From positions 152,532-216,531 of the forward strand of contig NZ_QXTH01000010.1 of NCBI RefSeq assembly GCF_003946865.1: DNA of 64,000 nucleotides, read 5' to 3'. Of the stretch, positions 24,077-33,900 are shown piece after piece. Made by a program: the position numbers and the translations under genes. Each line of letters starts with the position of its first letter. Within the stretch, counting starts at the first letter, position 1. The notes under the pieces were generated by a model. That model made no database searches, was not told the DNA's origin, and saw only the letters and a program-made list of their open reading frames with translations. This stretch comes from Antribacter gilvus (lineage in GTDB: Bacteria; Actinomycetota; Actinomycetes; Actinomycetales; Cellulomonadaceae).

Positions 24077-26818
24077 TCAGCCCCCCGCCCCCGGCGCGCT
24101 CGCCGCCGCCGTCGGCTCCGACGGGCAGTCGTACCTGGGGGTGGTCAGCGACCTGGCCTCCCGGCTCGGCAGGTCTGCCGCGCCACCGGGGCTGCCGAAG
24201 TTGCCGAACACGGCGAGCAGGACGTCCTCGACCTTCTTCTCGTCGGTCGACGCGCGGTAGAACCGCGCGTCCGTACGCTCGGCGATCTCGCCCAGCAGGC
24301 ACTCGTCGGTCTCTCTCCCGTACGGGACGGTGTAGATGCGGACCTCGCGCTCGGGCTCGTCGATCGTCGTGATCAGGGCGTCGACCTGCTCCTGCGTGGC
24401 GGGCGGCTTGTTCACCCCGTCGGTGAGCAGCACCACGGCCTGGACCTTCTCGTCGTCGCGGCTCGTGGGGAACTTGGCCTCCAGCGCCTCGTGGGCGGCG
24501 ATGGTGGCGTTGACGAGCGCCGTTCCCGACCCAGACGGCTCCAGAGTGTCGATGACGGCGTGCAACGACGCACCGTCGCCCACCGGCTGGAAGTCCGTCA
24601 CCGGGACGGGCCCGTCGGCGAACGTCCAGACGGCCACCTCGTCGCTCGGGTCGAGGAGGTCGAGCGCACGGTGGGAGGCCGCCTTGACGTCGTCGAGCGG
24701 CCCTCCGGACATCGACAGCGACGTGTCGAGCAGGAGCAGCACCTGCGCGTTCTTCCGCACCCCGTCCCACTGCGTGCGCATCGCGTCCAGCACCGTCGCG
24801 TCGGGAACGGCGATGCTCGTGGATCGCTCGGCCGCCGTCGTCCCGCGGAGCTGGTCCGTCCGCGTGAGCGGGTCACCCGGCCGCCGGAAGCCGGCGTCGA
24901 GGAACTGCTCCTGCTGCGCGTCGTCGGTCAGGTAGGCGAAGAACGCGTCGGCGACGGCGCGCTGGGCAGGGCCGATCCCGGGCATCAGCAAGTACGGGTG
25001 GTCGAGCACCACGGTGCCTTCGAGCGGCTGCAGGGCGTCGAGGCTCGTCAGGGCCTCGTGCTCGCGCTCCCCCGATCCGCAGTCCGCGTCAGCACCGTCG
25101 GGCTTGTCCAGGTTGTACGAGTGGATCATCTGTTCCTGGAGGACGAGCGCGTCCACGGGCGCCGTCTTGCCGCAGTAGATGTCCTCGAGGTACTGGGTCG
25201 CCTCCTGGCCGTAGCTGGCCACCGAGGACTCGACGTCACGCACCCAGCCCACGACCTCGGGGTCGTGCACCAGGTCGACCGTCACCCCGTCGTGCTCCCC
25301 CGGGAGGGCCTTCACCGCCGCGTCGTAGACGGCGACGGTCGTCGCGAGCCCCGAGGTCGAGTACAGCGGGACGTCGCGCCCCAGCACGAAGTCCTCGCTC
25401 TCGGCGTCCCGCTTCAGCTCGGCCCAGGACATGGTCGGCGGGTTGCCCGGGGCGCTGGGTACGGCGATCGCCATGACGCTCGCCGTGACCGAGCCGAGGT
25501 TCTCACTCTCGATCCCCCTCGAGGAGCCCAGCAGCTCCGACCACATCGACGACGTCGGCATCCACACCGCCGGGGCCGGCGGCTGCGGCGGTTCATCGCT
25601 CTCGATCGTCTTGGCGACGATGTCCTGGTCCCAGCGCTCGGCGCTCGCGAGCGCCTCCATGGCTCCGCCGGACGTCAGGCCCGCGGCCTGCACGTCCACG
25701 CACCGGCCGTCGACGGTCTCCGTCGCGTTGAACTCCTGGGCGAGGTCCTTGACCAGGTCGTCCTTCTCGGTCGAGATGCTCACCGGCAGGACGATGCACG
25801 GGCCGGTCGCCACGGGTGGCCGGAGGATGCCGAGGGCGCCCAGCACGAGAAGGGTCGCCACGACGGACGCCGCGACGGTGCCGCCCACCACGACGGTCGG
25901 GCGGTGCTGCCTGCCCCAGCCCACGACCTGCGCGGGGGCCGTGCGCAGCTGGTCCCGCACCTTGCCGGCCCAGCGCAGGACGGCCTCGACGACGACTCGC
26001 GCGATCCGCTGCGGACGCCGTGCGGGGACGTTCAGGCCCTCGAACACGCTGGCGGCGAGGGCGCGTGCCTCGAAGCGGCCCTCGCGGGACGCCGCCTCGA
26101 CCATCATGCCGACGACGCGCCCCGAGGTGACCTCGACGACCGGGGCGCCGCAGAACCCTGGCCGGGGGCCGGTGACGCCGCCGTGGTCGCCCTCGATCTG
26201 GAGCCACCGGCCGTCGACGGTCCCCCGCACGTGCCCGGAGACCCACGTCTCTCCAGCCTGCCCGGCGCCGGTGTCGGCGTACCCGAAGAGCGAGACGGCC
26301 GTCCCGGCCGCGGGCCGCCCGAACCGGAACGGCAGCACGCTGCGGGGCACCCGGTCGGCCTCGTGGACCTCGAGCGCGACGACGTCGCTGTCCGGGTCCT
26401 GGGTGCCGCACCGCACCTGCCGCTGGACGACGCCGTCCCCCTCGCCGAGGTGCGGGAACGTGACGGTGAACCACAGGGACAGCGGGTTCCTGTCCTTCGC
26501 GACGCGCTCCAGCACGTCCCAGGACGTCAGGACCCGGCGAGGCGAGACGACGAAGCCGAGGCCCACCGGGACGCCGTCGTCCACGATGGTGACGACCGCC
26601 TTGCTCCAGCGCTCCTGGCGCGCCCGGGCCCGGGCGCCCGGGGTGGAGAACTCCTGGAGCTGAGCGGCGAGCTCGCCCGCGAGCGTGCACGCGAGGGCGA
26701 GCCAGAGCAAGGGGGAGGTGAACGCCTCGCCGAGGTTGCCGTCGACCCGTTCGATGGCCACACCACCGAGCACCGCGGTCAGCGCGAGTCCGACGGATCT
26801 CGCGATCTGCTTCCCCAT
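24077..26818 (-). CDS. Trypsin-fold/binding-protein/VWA fusion with altered protease triad
   Basis: A 913-residue membrane-anchored fusion. Hydrophobic helices lie near the N-terminus and at about residues 305-327. Between them (about 70-260) is a trypsin-like domain: GLGFVVSPRRVLTSWDVLER, DSDVVALEV and PGFCGAPVVEV. The catalytic His position reads Asp and the Ser position reads Cys, while the Asp is kept, so normal serine-protease chemistry is unlikely. After the second helix comes a periplasmic-binding-protein-like domain (about 335-690) and then a VWA domain with intact MIDAS (LLLDTSLSMS, VVLLTDG). The VWA part is presumably outside the cell. It may sense or bind an external ligand; this is inference. 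Overall coding quality is good throughout. Confidence 0.78.
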   Translation of the reverse strand: MGKQIARSVGLALTAVLGGVAIERVDGNLGEAFTSPLLWLALACTLAGELAAQLQEFSTPGARARARQERWSKAVVTIVDDGVPVGLGFVVSPRRVLTSWDVLERVAKDRNPLSLWFTVTFPHLGEGDGVVQRQVRCGTQDPDSDVVALEVHEADRVPRSVLPFRFGRPAAGTAVSLFGYADTGAGQAGETWVSGHVRGTVDGRWLQIEGDHGGVTGPRPGFCGAPVVEVTSGRVVGMMVEAASREGRFEARALAASVFEGLNVPARRPQRIARVVVEAVLRWAGKVRDQLRTAPAQVVGWGRQHRPTVVVGGTVAASVVATLLVLGALGILRPPVATGPCIVLPVSISTEKDDLVKDLAQEFNATETVDGRCVDVQAAGLTSGGAMEALASAERWDQDIVAKTIESDEPPQPPAPAVWMPTSSMWSELLGSSRGIESENLGSVTASVMAIAVPSAPGNPPTMSWAELKRDAESEDFVLGRDVPLYSTSGLATTVAVYDAAVKALPGEHDGVTVDLVHDPEVVGWVRDVESSVASYGQEATQYLEDIYCGKTAPVDALVLQEQMIHSYNLDKPDGADADCGSGEREHEALTSLDALQPLEGTVVLDHPYLLMPGIGPAQRAVADAFFAYLTDDAQQEQFLDAGFRRPGDPLTRTDQLRGTTAAERSTSIAVPDATVLDAMRTQWDGVRKNAQVLLLLDTSLSMSGGPLDDVKAASHRALDLLDPSDEVAVWTFADGPVPVTDFQPVGDGASLHAVIDTLEPSGSGTALVNATIAAHEALEAKFPTSRDDEKVQAVVLLTDGVNKPPATQEQVDALITTIDEPEREVRIYTVPYGRETDECLLGEIAERTDARFYRASTDEKKVEDVLLAVFGNFGSPGGAADLPSREARSLTTPRYDCPSEPTAAASAPGAGG

Positions 26819-26908
26819 GCGTCCGCCTTCGTCCGGAACGTCCCTGACCGGAGACTAGCGGCTGGGGTCTGGGCCTGCCCGGATGAAGTCGGCGTGCTCG
26901 GGAGCCGG

Positions 26909-27565
26909 TCAGTCCCTCTCGAGGTCGGTCACGTAGGCGCTCAGCATGCGCTTCACCTCGGCGATCATCACAGGCTGGTCGGCGGGACGCGCCGTGGTGA
27001 CCGACGGCAGCGCCGCCTGGAACACCTGGATCATCAGGTGCGCGGCCAGGTTCAGCTCGACCGGCGACCGGTCCGGCAGCCGCAGGGTCAGGAGCTGGAC
27101 CACCCGCCCGAGGAGCGCCTCGTGGACGGGCCTCACCGCCGCCGACAGGCCGGGCGGCATGTCCGGCCGCGCCAGCAGCGCCTTGAAGCCCGGGTTCGCC
27201 AGGTTGACGGCCAGGATGGGGTCGACGACGCGGTCGATCAGCTCGCGCGCGGGCATGCCGGCGGCCTCCGCCGGGTCGAACGCGGCCTCGTGCGCCGCCC
27301 GCAGCCCGTCCGCGTACCCGCCGGCCAGGGCGGCGGCGATCTCGTCCTTGTTGCGGAAGTACTGGTAGAGCGAACCGGGCGAGATTCCGGCCTCCGCCGC
27401 GATCGCGTTGGTGGTGGTCTTCTCGTACCCCTCGGACGCCAGCACGCGCGCCGCGGCAGCCAGGATCTCGGCGATGCGGCGCTCGCCGCGCGCCTGACGC
27501 CGACGCGGCGTGGCGCCCTCCGGCTCGCCCTGCTCGTCCACAGCTTCCTCCCGACCCGTTGACAA
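26909..27565 (-). CDS. TetR/AcrR-family regulator of the MMPL operon
   Basis: A 218-residue regulator with a TetR helix-turn-helix at about residues 25-75 (EKTTTNAIAAEAGISPGSLY followed by QYFRNKDEI) and a helical ligand domain. It is divergent from an MMPL exporter gene; two GAGCA/TGCTCG-type sites lie in the 69-nt gap. The arrangement is that of a repressor controlling a lipid or drug exporter and itself. The start at 27565 gives a somewhat long, acidic N-terminal extension; an internal start cannot be excluded. The ligand is unknown. Confidence 0.88.
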   Translation of the reverse strand: MSTGREEAVDEQGEPEGATPRRRQARGERRIAEILAAAARVLASEGYEKTTTNAIAAEAGISPGSLYQYFRNKDEIAAALAGGYADGLRAAHEAAFDPAEAAGMPARELIDRVVDPILAVNLANPGFKALLARPDMPPGLSAAVRPVHEALLGRVVQLLTLRLPDRSPVELNLAAHLMIQVFQAALPSVTTARPADQPVMIAEVKRMLSAYVTDLERD

Positions 27566-27568
27566 ACA

Positions 27569-27607
27569 CGAGCACCTGCTCGCATTCTAGATACGAGTCA
27601 TTGCTCG
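27569..27607. promoter_or_regulatory. Operator sites between TetR and MMPL genes
   Basis: CGAGCA-CC-TGCTCG (27569-27582) is a perfect palindrome. A degenerate second copy, CGAGTCATTGCTCG, lies at 27594-27607. Both occur in the short divergent gap next to the TetR start, the expected place for TetR operators. Confidence 0.6.
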
Positions 27608-27634
27608 CCTTCATCCTAGACCCGGGGAGCCCCC

Positions 27635-29896
27635 GTGCTCGGTCGCCTCGCGACGCAACGCCCTGTCCACGTCCTCGTCGTGTCCGTGCTGGTCCTCCTG
27701 GCATCGCTGGCCGTCGCGGCCACCACCATCGACTCCCTCTCCCTCAACCGCTACGAGGCCCCGGGGTCGGAGTCCGCATCGGCCCGGTCGGCCCTCGCCG
27801 CACGCTTCGGCACCGGCAGCCCCAACGTCGCGATCCTGGTCTCCCCCCGGTCAGGAACGGTGGACGACGCCGGACTGGTCGCCCTGGGCGGCAACCTCAC
27901 CCAGGCGGTCGCCTCCTTCCCCGGCGTGGGCGACGCCTGGTCCGCGTGGAGCCCCGCGGCGCCCGAGACGCTCGTCGGCGCGGGGCGCCGCACCGCCCTG
28001 GTCCTCGCCTGGGTCCCGGGCGACGCCGACCACGTGCGGGGCGAGGTGCTGCCCGCGCTCGAGGCCGACGTCGTCGAGCGTTTCCGCACCGACGACGTCG
28101 AGGTGACCCTCGGCGGCGCCGACGAGGTCTTCCGGATCGTCGCCGGCCAGGCGCGCACCGACTTCCTGCGCGCCGAGCTGATCGTCATCCCCCTGGTGCT
28201 GCTGCTCCTGTGGCTCGTGTACCGCCGGCTCGCGCCCGCCCTCGCCACGCTGGGCGTCGGCCTGTTCGCCGTCGCGGGGAGCCTCGCCCTTCTCCGCCTC
28301 GTCGTGACCTTCACGGACGTCTCGACGTTCGCGGCCAACGTCTCGCTCGTCATGGGTATCGGCCTGGGCGTCGACTACGGCCTCTTCATGATCTACCGCT
28401 ACCGGGAGGAGATCGCTGCCGGGCGAGATCCTGCGGAGGCCGTCCGGCTGACGGTCGCCGGGGCGGGCCGCACCGTGCTGTTCAGCGGGCTGACCGTCGC
28501 CGCCGCCCTGGCCGTGCTGTTCGTCTTCCCGTTCCCGTTCCTGTCGTCGTTCGCCTACGCGGGGATCGCGGTGGTCCTCTGCGCGGTGCTCGGCGCGACC
28601 GTGGTGCTCCCCGCTCTCCTCCGGGTGGCTGGGCACCGGATGCTCCGCCGGAGCCGGGGCGCACCTCAGGCAGGTGCCCGTACGGCAACCACGGAAGGGT
28701 TCTGGTTCCGGGTGGCGTCCGGGGTCGTGCGGCGTCCGGTCCTGACGGGCGGCGCCGGGCTCGTCGTGCTGCTCCTGCTCGGCGCGCCCACGCTCGGGCT
28801 GACCTTCGGCTCCCCCGACGACCGTGTGCTCAACGACAGCGGCCAGCCGGTACGCGCCATGTACGACACCGTCCGTGCCGACTTCGCCGCCGAGGACGCC
28901 GACTCGCTCTCGGTGGTCGTCCTGGACACGGGCGGCTCCCCGGACGGCGATGATGTCGCCGCCTACGCCGCGAGCCTGTCGGCGATCCAGGGCGTCGCCC
29001 GCGTCGACTCCGCCGCCGGGGCCTTCGTCGACGGCGTGCGCACCGGGCCAGCGGGACCGTACGGCGCCGACCGTTTCACGGACGACGCCGCGACCTGGCT
29101 GTCCGTCCTGCCGACCAGCGAACGTCTCGCTCAGGACCCGGTCGGCCTGGTGCACGCGGTCCGCGGCGCGGAGGCGCCGTTCGACGTCCTCGTGGGCGGG
29201 TACCCGGCCGAGCTCGCCGACTACCGCGACGGGGTCGTCGACCGGCTGCCGCTCGTCGGCACGCTCATCCTGGTGGTGACGTTCCTCGTGCTCTTCCTCA
29301 TGACCGGCAGCGTCGTGGCGCCGTTGACCGCCACCGTGCTGAACCTGCTGTCGCTCTCGGTCATGTTCGGCGTCGTGGTGTGGGGCTTCCAGGAAGGCGG
29401 CCTCGCTCCCCTCCTCGGGTTCACCCCCACCGGGTCCGTGGAACCGAGCATCCTGCTGCTCATGTTCTGCATCGCCTACGGGCTGAGCATGGACTACGAG
29501 GTCTTCCTGCTGTCCCGCGTCCAGGAGGAGTACGCCCGCACCGGCGACGTGGTCGGGTCCGTGCCCGCCGGGATCGGTCGATCGGCGCCGCTCGTCACGG
29601 CCGCCGCCCTGATCCTGGCCACGTCGTTCGCCGTCTACGCCACCAGCGAGGTCTCGTTCCTGCAGCAGCTCGGCATCGGCATGGCGCTCGCGGTCGCGGT
29701 GGACGCGACCCTCATCCGGGGGCTGCTCGTCCCGGCGACGCTCCGCCTGACCGGACGGGCGAGCTGGTGGGCTCCGCCGCCGCTCCGCGCCCTGCACGCA
29801 CGGCTCGGCCTCGGCGAACGCCCTGTGGAACCAGCAACCGAGACCGCGCCACCTCGACCCGTACGCGTGGCACAGCCCACCGGGAGGACCTCCTGA
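27635..29896 (+). CDS. MMPL/RND-superfamily exporter
   Basis: The 753-residue protein has the MMPL layout: one N-terminal helix, a first extracytoplasmic loop (about residues 35-170), a five-helix bundle, a linker, a seventh helix (about 372-395), a second loop and a final bundle. Signatures are GIGLGVDYGLFMIYRYREE in the first half and YGLSMDYEVFLLSRVQEEY in the second, each carrying the Asp-Tyr pair of the proton relay. MMPL proteins export lipids or lipophilic drugs by proton motive force. GTG at 27635 is the first start. The stop overlaps the next ATG by 1 nt. It is the main target of the divergent TetR. Confidence 0.92.
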   Translation: MLGRLATQRPVHVLVVSVLVLLASLAVAATTIDSLSLNRYEAPGSESASARSALAARFGTGSPNVAILVSPRSGTVDDAGLVALGGNLTQAVASFPGVGDAWSAWSPAAPETLVGAGRRTALVLAWVPGDADHVRGEVLPALEADVVERFRTDDVEVTLGGADEVFRIVAGQARTDFLRAELIVIPLVLLLLWLVYRRLAPALATLGVGLFAVAGSLALLRLVVTFTDVSTFAANVSLVMGIGLGVDYGLFMIYRYREEIAAGRDPAEAVRLTVAGAGRTVLFSGLTVAAALAVLFVFPFPFLSSFAYAGIAVVLCAVLGATVVLPALLRVAGHRMLRRSRGAPQAGARTATTEGFWFRVASGVVRRPVLTGGAGLVVLLLLGAPTLGLTFGSPDDRVLNDSGQPVRAMYDTVRADFAAEDADSLSVVVLDTGGSPDGDDVAAYAASLSAIQGVARVDSAAGAFVDGVRTGPAGPYGADRFTDDAATWLSVLPTSERLAQDPVGLVHAVRGAEAPFDVLVGGYPAELADYRDGVVDRLPLVGTLILVVTFLVLFLMTGSVVAPLTATVLNLLSLSVMFGVVVWGFQEGGLAPLLGFTPTGSVEPSILLLMFCIAYGLSMDYEVFLLSRVQEEYARTGDVVGSVPAGIGRSAPLVTAAALILATSFAVYATSEVSFLQQLGIGMALAVAVDATLIRGLLVPATLRLTGRASWWAPPPLRALHARLGLGERPVEPATETAPPRPVRVAQPTGRTS

Positions 29897-30282
29897 TGGA
29901 CGCCCTCCGCACGGCCCGCGTGGTTGCCGCGATCCAGGCCACCGTGATGGCCGTCTTCCTCGCCGCCTCCGGCGCCCTCAGGGCCGACAACCCGTTCGCG
30001 GTCCCGGACGCGCTCCTGACCCTCCTGCTGGCGGTCGCGGCCTGCCTCCCCGCCCGCTGGGCCGCGCCGTCGCTCATCTTCTCCTTCGCTCTGGCCGTCG
30101 GCGTGTGGACGGTCTCGTTGTCCCACTACGCCGTGCGGGGCGACCTCGTCGACGGGCTCAACCATCTCCCCCTCGTCGCGTCGGCCGTTGTCCAGAGCGT
30201 CGTCCTCGCGCGACACCTCAGCCGGTCGCGAACCGGGCGTCCCGAGGAAATCCGGCCGCACAACGTGCCGGCCACGACCTGA
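29896..30282 (+). CDS. Small four-helix membrane protein
   Basis: A 128-residue protein with about four hydrophobic helices (for example VVAAIQATVMAVFLAASGAL and LLTLLLAVAACLPARWAAPS) and a basic C-terminal tail. I do not recognise a family. Its ATG shares one base with the MMPL stop codon (29894-29896), so it is translationally coupled to the exporter and probably works with it or in the same membrane response. The SRPBCC-like gene follows after 27 nt on the same strand. Confidence 0.7.
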   Translation: MDALRTARVVAAIQATVMAVFLAASGALRADNPFAVPDALLTLLLAVAACLPARWAAPSLIFSFALAVGVWTVSLSHYAVRGDLVDGLNHLPLVASAVVQSVVLARHLSRSRTGRPEEIRPHNVPATT

Positions 30283-30309
30283 GCAAGCCCCCCACGAGAA
30301 AGGACTGAT

Positions 30310-30951
30310 GTGCGCACACGAACCCGCCTGCTGATCGCGATCGCAGTGCTCGCCGTCGCCGGGACAACGGCCGTCACCTGGGCAGCGGCCCCACCCTCGA
30401 ACCCGCCCGGCTACGCCGGACCGCGACCGGAGCCGGCCACGGCGCCGGACGGATACGTGACGCTCACCGAGGAGGTCGAGGTCTCCGTCCGACCCGACGA
30501 GTTCCTGACGTGGGTCAAGGCTCCGAGCCAGGACCTCGGCGACCTCGTGGAGGCCGGGGACGACGCGACCCGGGTGGTGCGCACCGAGCACCTGATCGGC
30601 ACCTGGGACCCGGCGAGCGACCGATCGGGCGACCGACGCCGCGTCGAGTTCGCCACCGGTCATTTCCTCGCCGAGGAGGTCCTCGCCGACACCCCGTCGA
30701 GGTTCCGGTACGTCACCTGGGGATTCACGGACCTGCGCCAGCGAGTGGCGGTGCACTACGCCGTCGCCGAGTTCGCCTATGCGCCGACACCCGCAGGCAC
30801 CCGCATCACCTGGACCTACTCGTTCATGCCGACGGCCGACGTGCTGCGCCCACTGGTCGCGCAGACCGTGCGGGGCACTGTCGACACCATGATGCGCGGC
30901 ACGCTCGATGCCTGGAAGGCGGGAGCCGAGGCAGCCTATCCCGCCCCGTAG
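30310..30951 (+). CDS. Membrane-anchored SRPBCC (START-like) domain protein
   Basis: The 213-residue protein has an N-terminal hydrophobic helix (LLIAIAVLAVAGTTAVTWAA), then a domain of the SRPBCC/polyketide-cyclase-like fold with a VTLTEEVEVSVRPDEFLTW first strand and a C-terminal long helix (VRGTVDTMMRGTLDAWKAG). SRPBCC domains hold hydrophobic ligands in a deep cavity; here the domain would face the outside of the membrane. As last gene of the MMPL operon, it may bind the lipid or drug that the exporter handles; that is inference. GTG at 30310 is used. The final 16 nt overlap the 3' end of glnE, which runs the opposite way. Confidence 0.75.
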   Translation: MRTRTRLLIAIAVLAVAGTTAVTWAAAPPSNPPGYAGPRPEPATAPDGYVTLTEEVEVSVRPDEFLTWVKAPSQDLGDLVEAGDDATRVVRTEHLIGTWDPASDRSGDRRRVEFATGHFLAEEVLADTPSRFRYVTWGFTDLRQRVAVHYAVAEFAYAPTPAGTRITWTYSFMPTADVLRPLVAQTVRGTVDTMMRGTLDAWKAGAEAAYPAP

Positions 30952-33900
30952 AACAGCCGCTCCACCACGGTCCGCGCGCGCCGCGACGTGCGCAGGTACG
31001 TCTCCTCCAGCTCAGCACCGGACCCCAGGTCGCCGAGGAGCCTCGCGATCGCCGTGAGCGCCGCCCGGTCGTGCGGCAGCAGGTCGACGGACGCACCGGT
31101 GGTACGACCGGACCACAGCACGATCGCGGACCGGAGCCGCGACGCGAGGTGCCAGGCGTCACGGAGCGCGGCGGCGTCCACGGGGTCCACCAGCCCGGCG
31201 GACTCCGCGGCCGCGAGCGCCGCCATCGACCCGGTGGTCCGGAGCTCGGGTACGGCGGCGGCGTGCTGGAGCTGGAGGAGCTGGACGGTCCATTCGACGT
31301 CGGCGAGGCCGCCGCGCCCGAGCTTGAGGTGCCGAGCCGGTTCGGCGCCGCGCGGGAGCCGCTCGGACTCGACGCGGGCCTTGATGCGTCGTACCTCCCG
31401 CACGACCGCGGGGTCGAGCCCTCCGGCCGGGTAGCGGAGCGGGTCCACGAGGGCCGTGAAGCGCTCGCCGAGCGAGAGCCCGCCCGCGGCGCCGGGTCCG
31501 AAGCGGCCGGTCTCGTCGTCGGGCGCCGCCGGGACCGCGTCGGCGGGGGCCAAGGCCCCGGCGTCCCCCGCCTCGGCCACCCGGTGCAGCGTCCCGGACA
31601 GGGGCCGGGCCCGCAGCAGCGCCTGGGCCTCCCACGGCGACGACCAGCGCTCGTAGTACTCGGCGTAGGACGCGAAGGACCGCACGAGCGGCCCGCTGCG
31701 TCCTTCGGGCCGCAGGTCTGCGTCGACGGGCAGCGCGGGCTCGGGTCCCATCGCGGACAGCAGCTTGCGCAGGTGCGTCGCCACGGCGAGGGCGTAGTCG
31801 CCGGCGGCGCGGTCGGTCGCGCCGGACGCCGGCTCGTACACGAACATGACGTCGGCGTCGGACCCGTAGCCCATCTCCTGCCCGCCGAGCCGCCCCATGG
31901 CGACGACGAGGAGCCGTGCCGGCTCGTCGCCGCGGGCCAGCCCGCGCTCGGCCCGCGCCTGGAACTCGGCGATGCGCAGCCCGCCCGCCAGCACCACGTC
32001 GGCGGCGTCGGAGATCGCTCGGGCCGCCCGGACGGCGTCGAGCAGCCCGAGCACCTCCCCGACACCGGTCCGGGCCAGCTCGCGGCGCCGGAGCGCCCGC
32101 AGCGACACGGTCGCCTGCCCGGTCTCGGTCGCGCGCCGCAGGATCGCGTCCGCCTCGTTGGCGAGCCGGTCGACGCCGCGCGGCTCGAGCCCGGCCGTCT
32201 CCGCGAGCCACTGCACGGACTCGGGCGAGCGGGCGAGAGCGTCGGACAGGTAGCGGGACGAGGCGAGCACCTGGGCAAGCCGGGCGGCGGCGGCCTCGGA
32301 GTCCCGGAGGAGGCGCAGGTACCAGGGCGTGGAGCCGAGCTCCTCGGAGAGGCGGCGGAAGGCGAGCAGCCCTGCGTCAGGGTCCGCACCCTCGGCGAAC
32401 CAGCCGAGGAGCACCGGCAGGAGCTGCCGCTGGATCGCAGCGCGTCGCGACACGCCCTCGGTCAGCGCGGTGACGTGCCGCAGCGCCCCTGCGGGGTCCC
32501 GGTAGCCGATGGCCGCGAACCGGGCCACGGCCGCCTCGGGAGCGAGCGACAGCTCGTCGTCGGACAGCTGGGCCGTGGCCGGCAGCAGCGGCCGGTAGAA
32601 GAGCGCCTCGTGCAGGGTGCGCACCTCGCGCCGCACGGCACGCCACCGCTTGTCGAGCTCGGCGGCCCCCGTGTGGCCGAGGGCGCGCGCCAGCCGGCGC
32701 AGGTCGGCGTCCCCCGTGGGAAGAAGGTGCGTGCGACGCAGCCGGAACAGCTGGATCCGGTGCTCGAGGACCCGCAGGAACCGGTAGCACTCGGCCATCT
32801 TCACCGCGTGCTCACGCCCCACGTACCCGCCGGCGGCGAGCGCGCTGAGGGCGTCCAGGGTGGTGCGACTGCGGATCGACTCGTCCGTGCGCCCGTGCAC
32901 GAGCTGCAGCAGCTGCACGGTGAACTCGACGTCCCGCAGGCCGCCCGCCCCGAGCTTGATCTGCCGCTCCGCCTCCGCGGCCGGTACGTTGTCCTCCACG
33001 CGGCGCCGCATCGCCTGCGCGTCCACGACGAAGTTCTCCCGCGTCACGGCGCGCCACACGAACGGCTCGATCGCCTCCCGGTACTCCTGCCCGAGCGCCA
33101 GGTCCCCAGCCACCGGACGCGACTTGAGCAGCGCCTGGAACTCCCACGTGCTGGCCCAGCGCTCGTAGTACGCCAGGTGGCTGGCGAGCGTCCGCGTCAG
33201 GGGCCCCTGCTTGCCTTCCGGCCGCAGCGCGGCGTCCACCTGCCAGAGCGGCGGTTCCGCCGACGTCGCCGAGCAGACCCGCGCGAGCCCCGTCGCGAGC
33301 CGCGCACCGACCCGCAGCGCCTCGCCTTCCTCCACGCCCTCCTCGGGCTCGGCGACGTAGACCACGTCCACGTCCGACACGTAGTTCAGCTCACGCCCGC
33401 CCGTCTTGCCCATGCCGATCACGGCGAGGCGGACGCCGGCCCCGTGGTCGGGAAGCTCGGAGCGCGCGATCGCGAGCGCCGCCTCGAGCGCCGCGGCGGC
33501 GAGGTCCGCGAGCGCCGCCGCGACAGCCGTCAGCACGGCGGCCGGGTCGGGCGCGGTCACGTCGGTCGCCGCGATGCGCAGGAGCCGTGCCCGGTAGGCC
33601 CGGCGCAACGAGTCGGTGTACGACGACGGCCGCGCACCCGGGTGCACCACCCCGGCCGGGGTGCCGGGCCGGCCGGGCGCCTGGGTCCCGGCGACGGGGG
33701 CTTTCTCGTGCGGGTCCGCGTCGACCGCCCGGAGCAGCTCGGCCCGTACCTCGGCCGGGTCCACGCCTGTCCCCGGTGCCAGGTCCTCGACCACGTCGAG
33801 CAGCTCGGGATGGCGCACCAGCTCGTCGCCGAGGGCGGTCGACGCGCCGAGGACCCCGAGCAGACGGGCCCGGGCGTCCGGTTCGCCGTCGGGCACAGAG

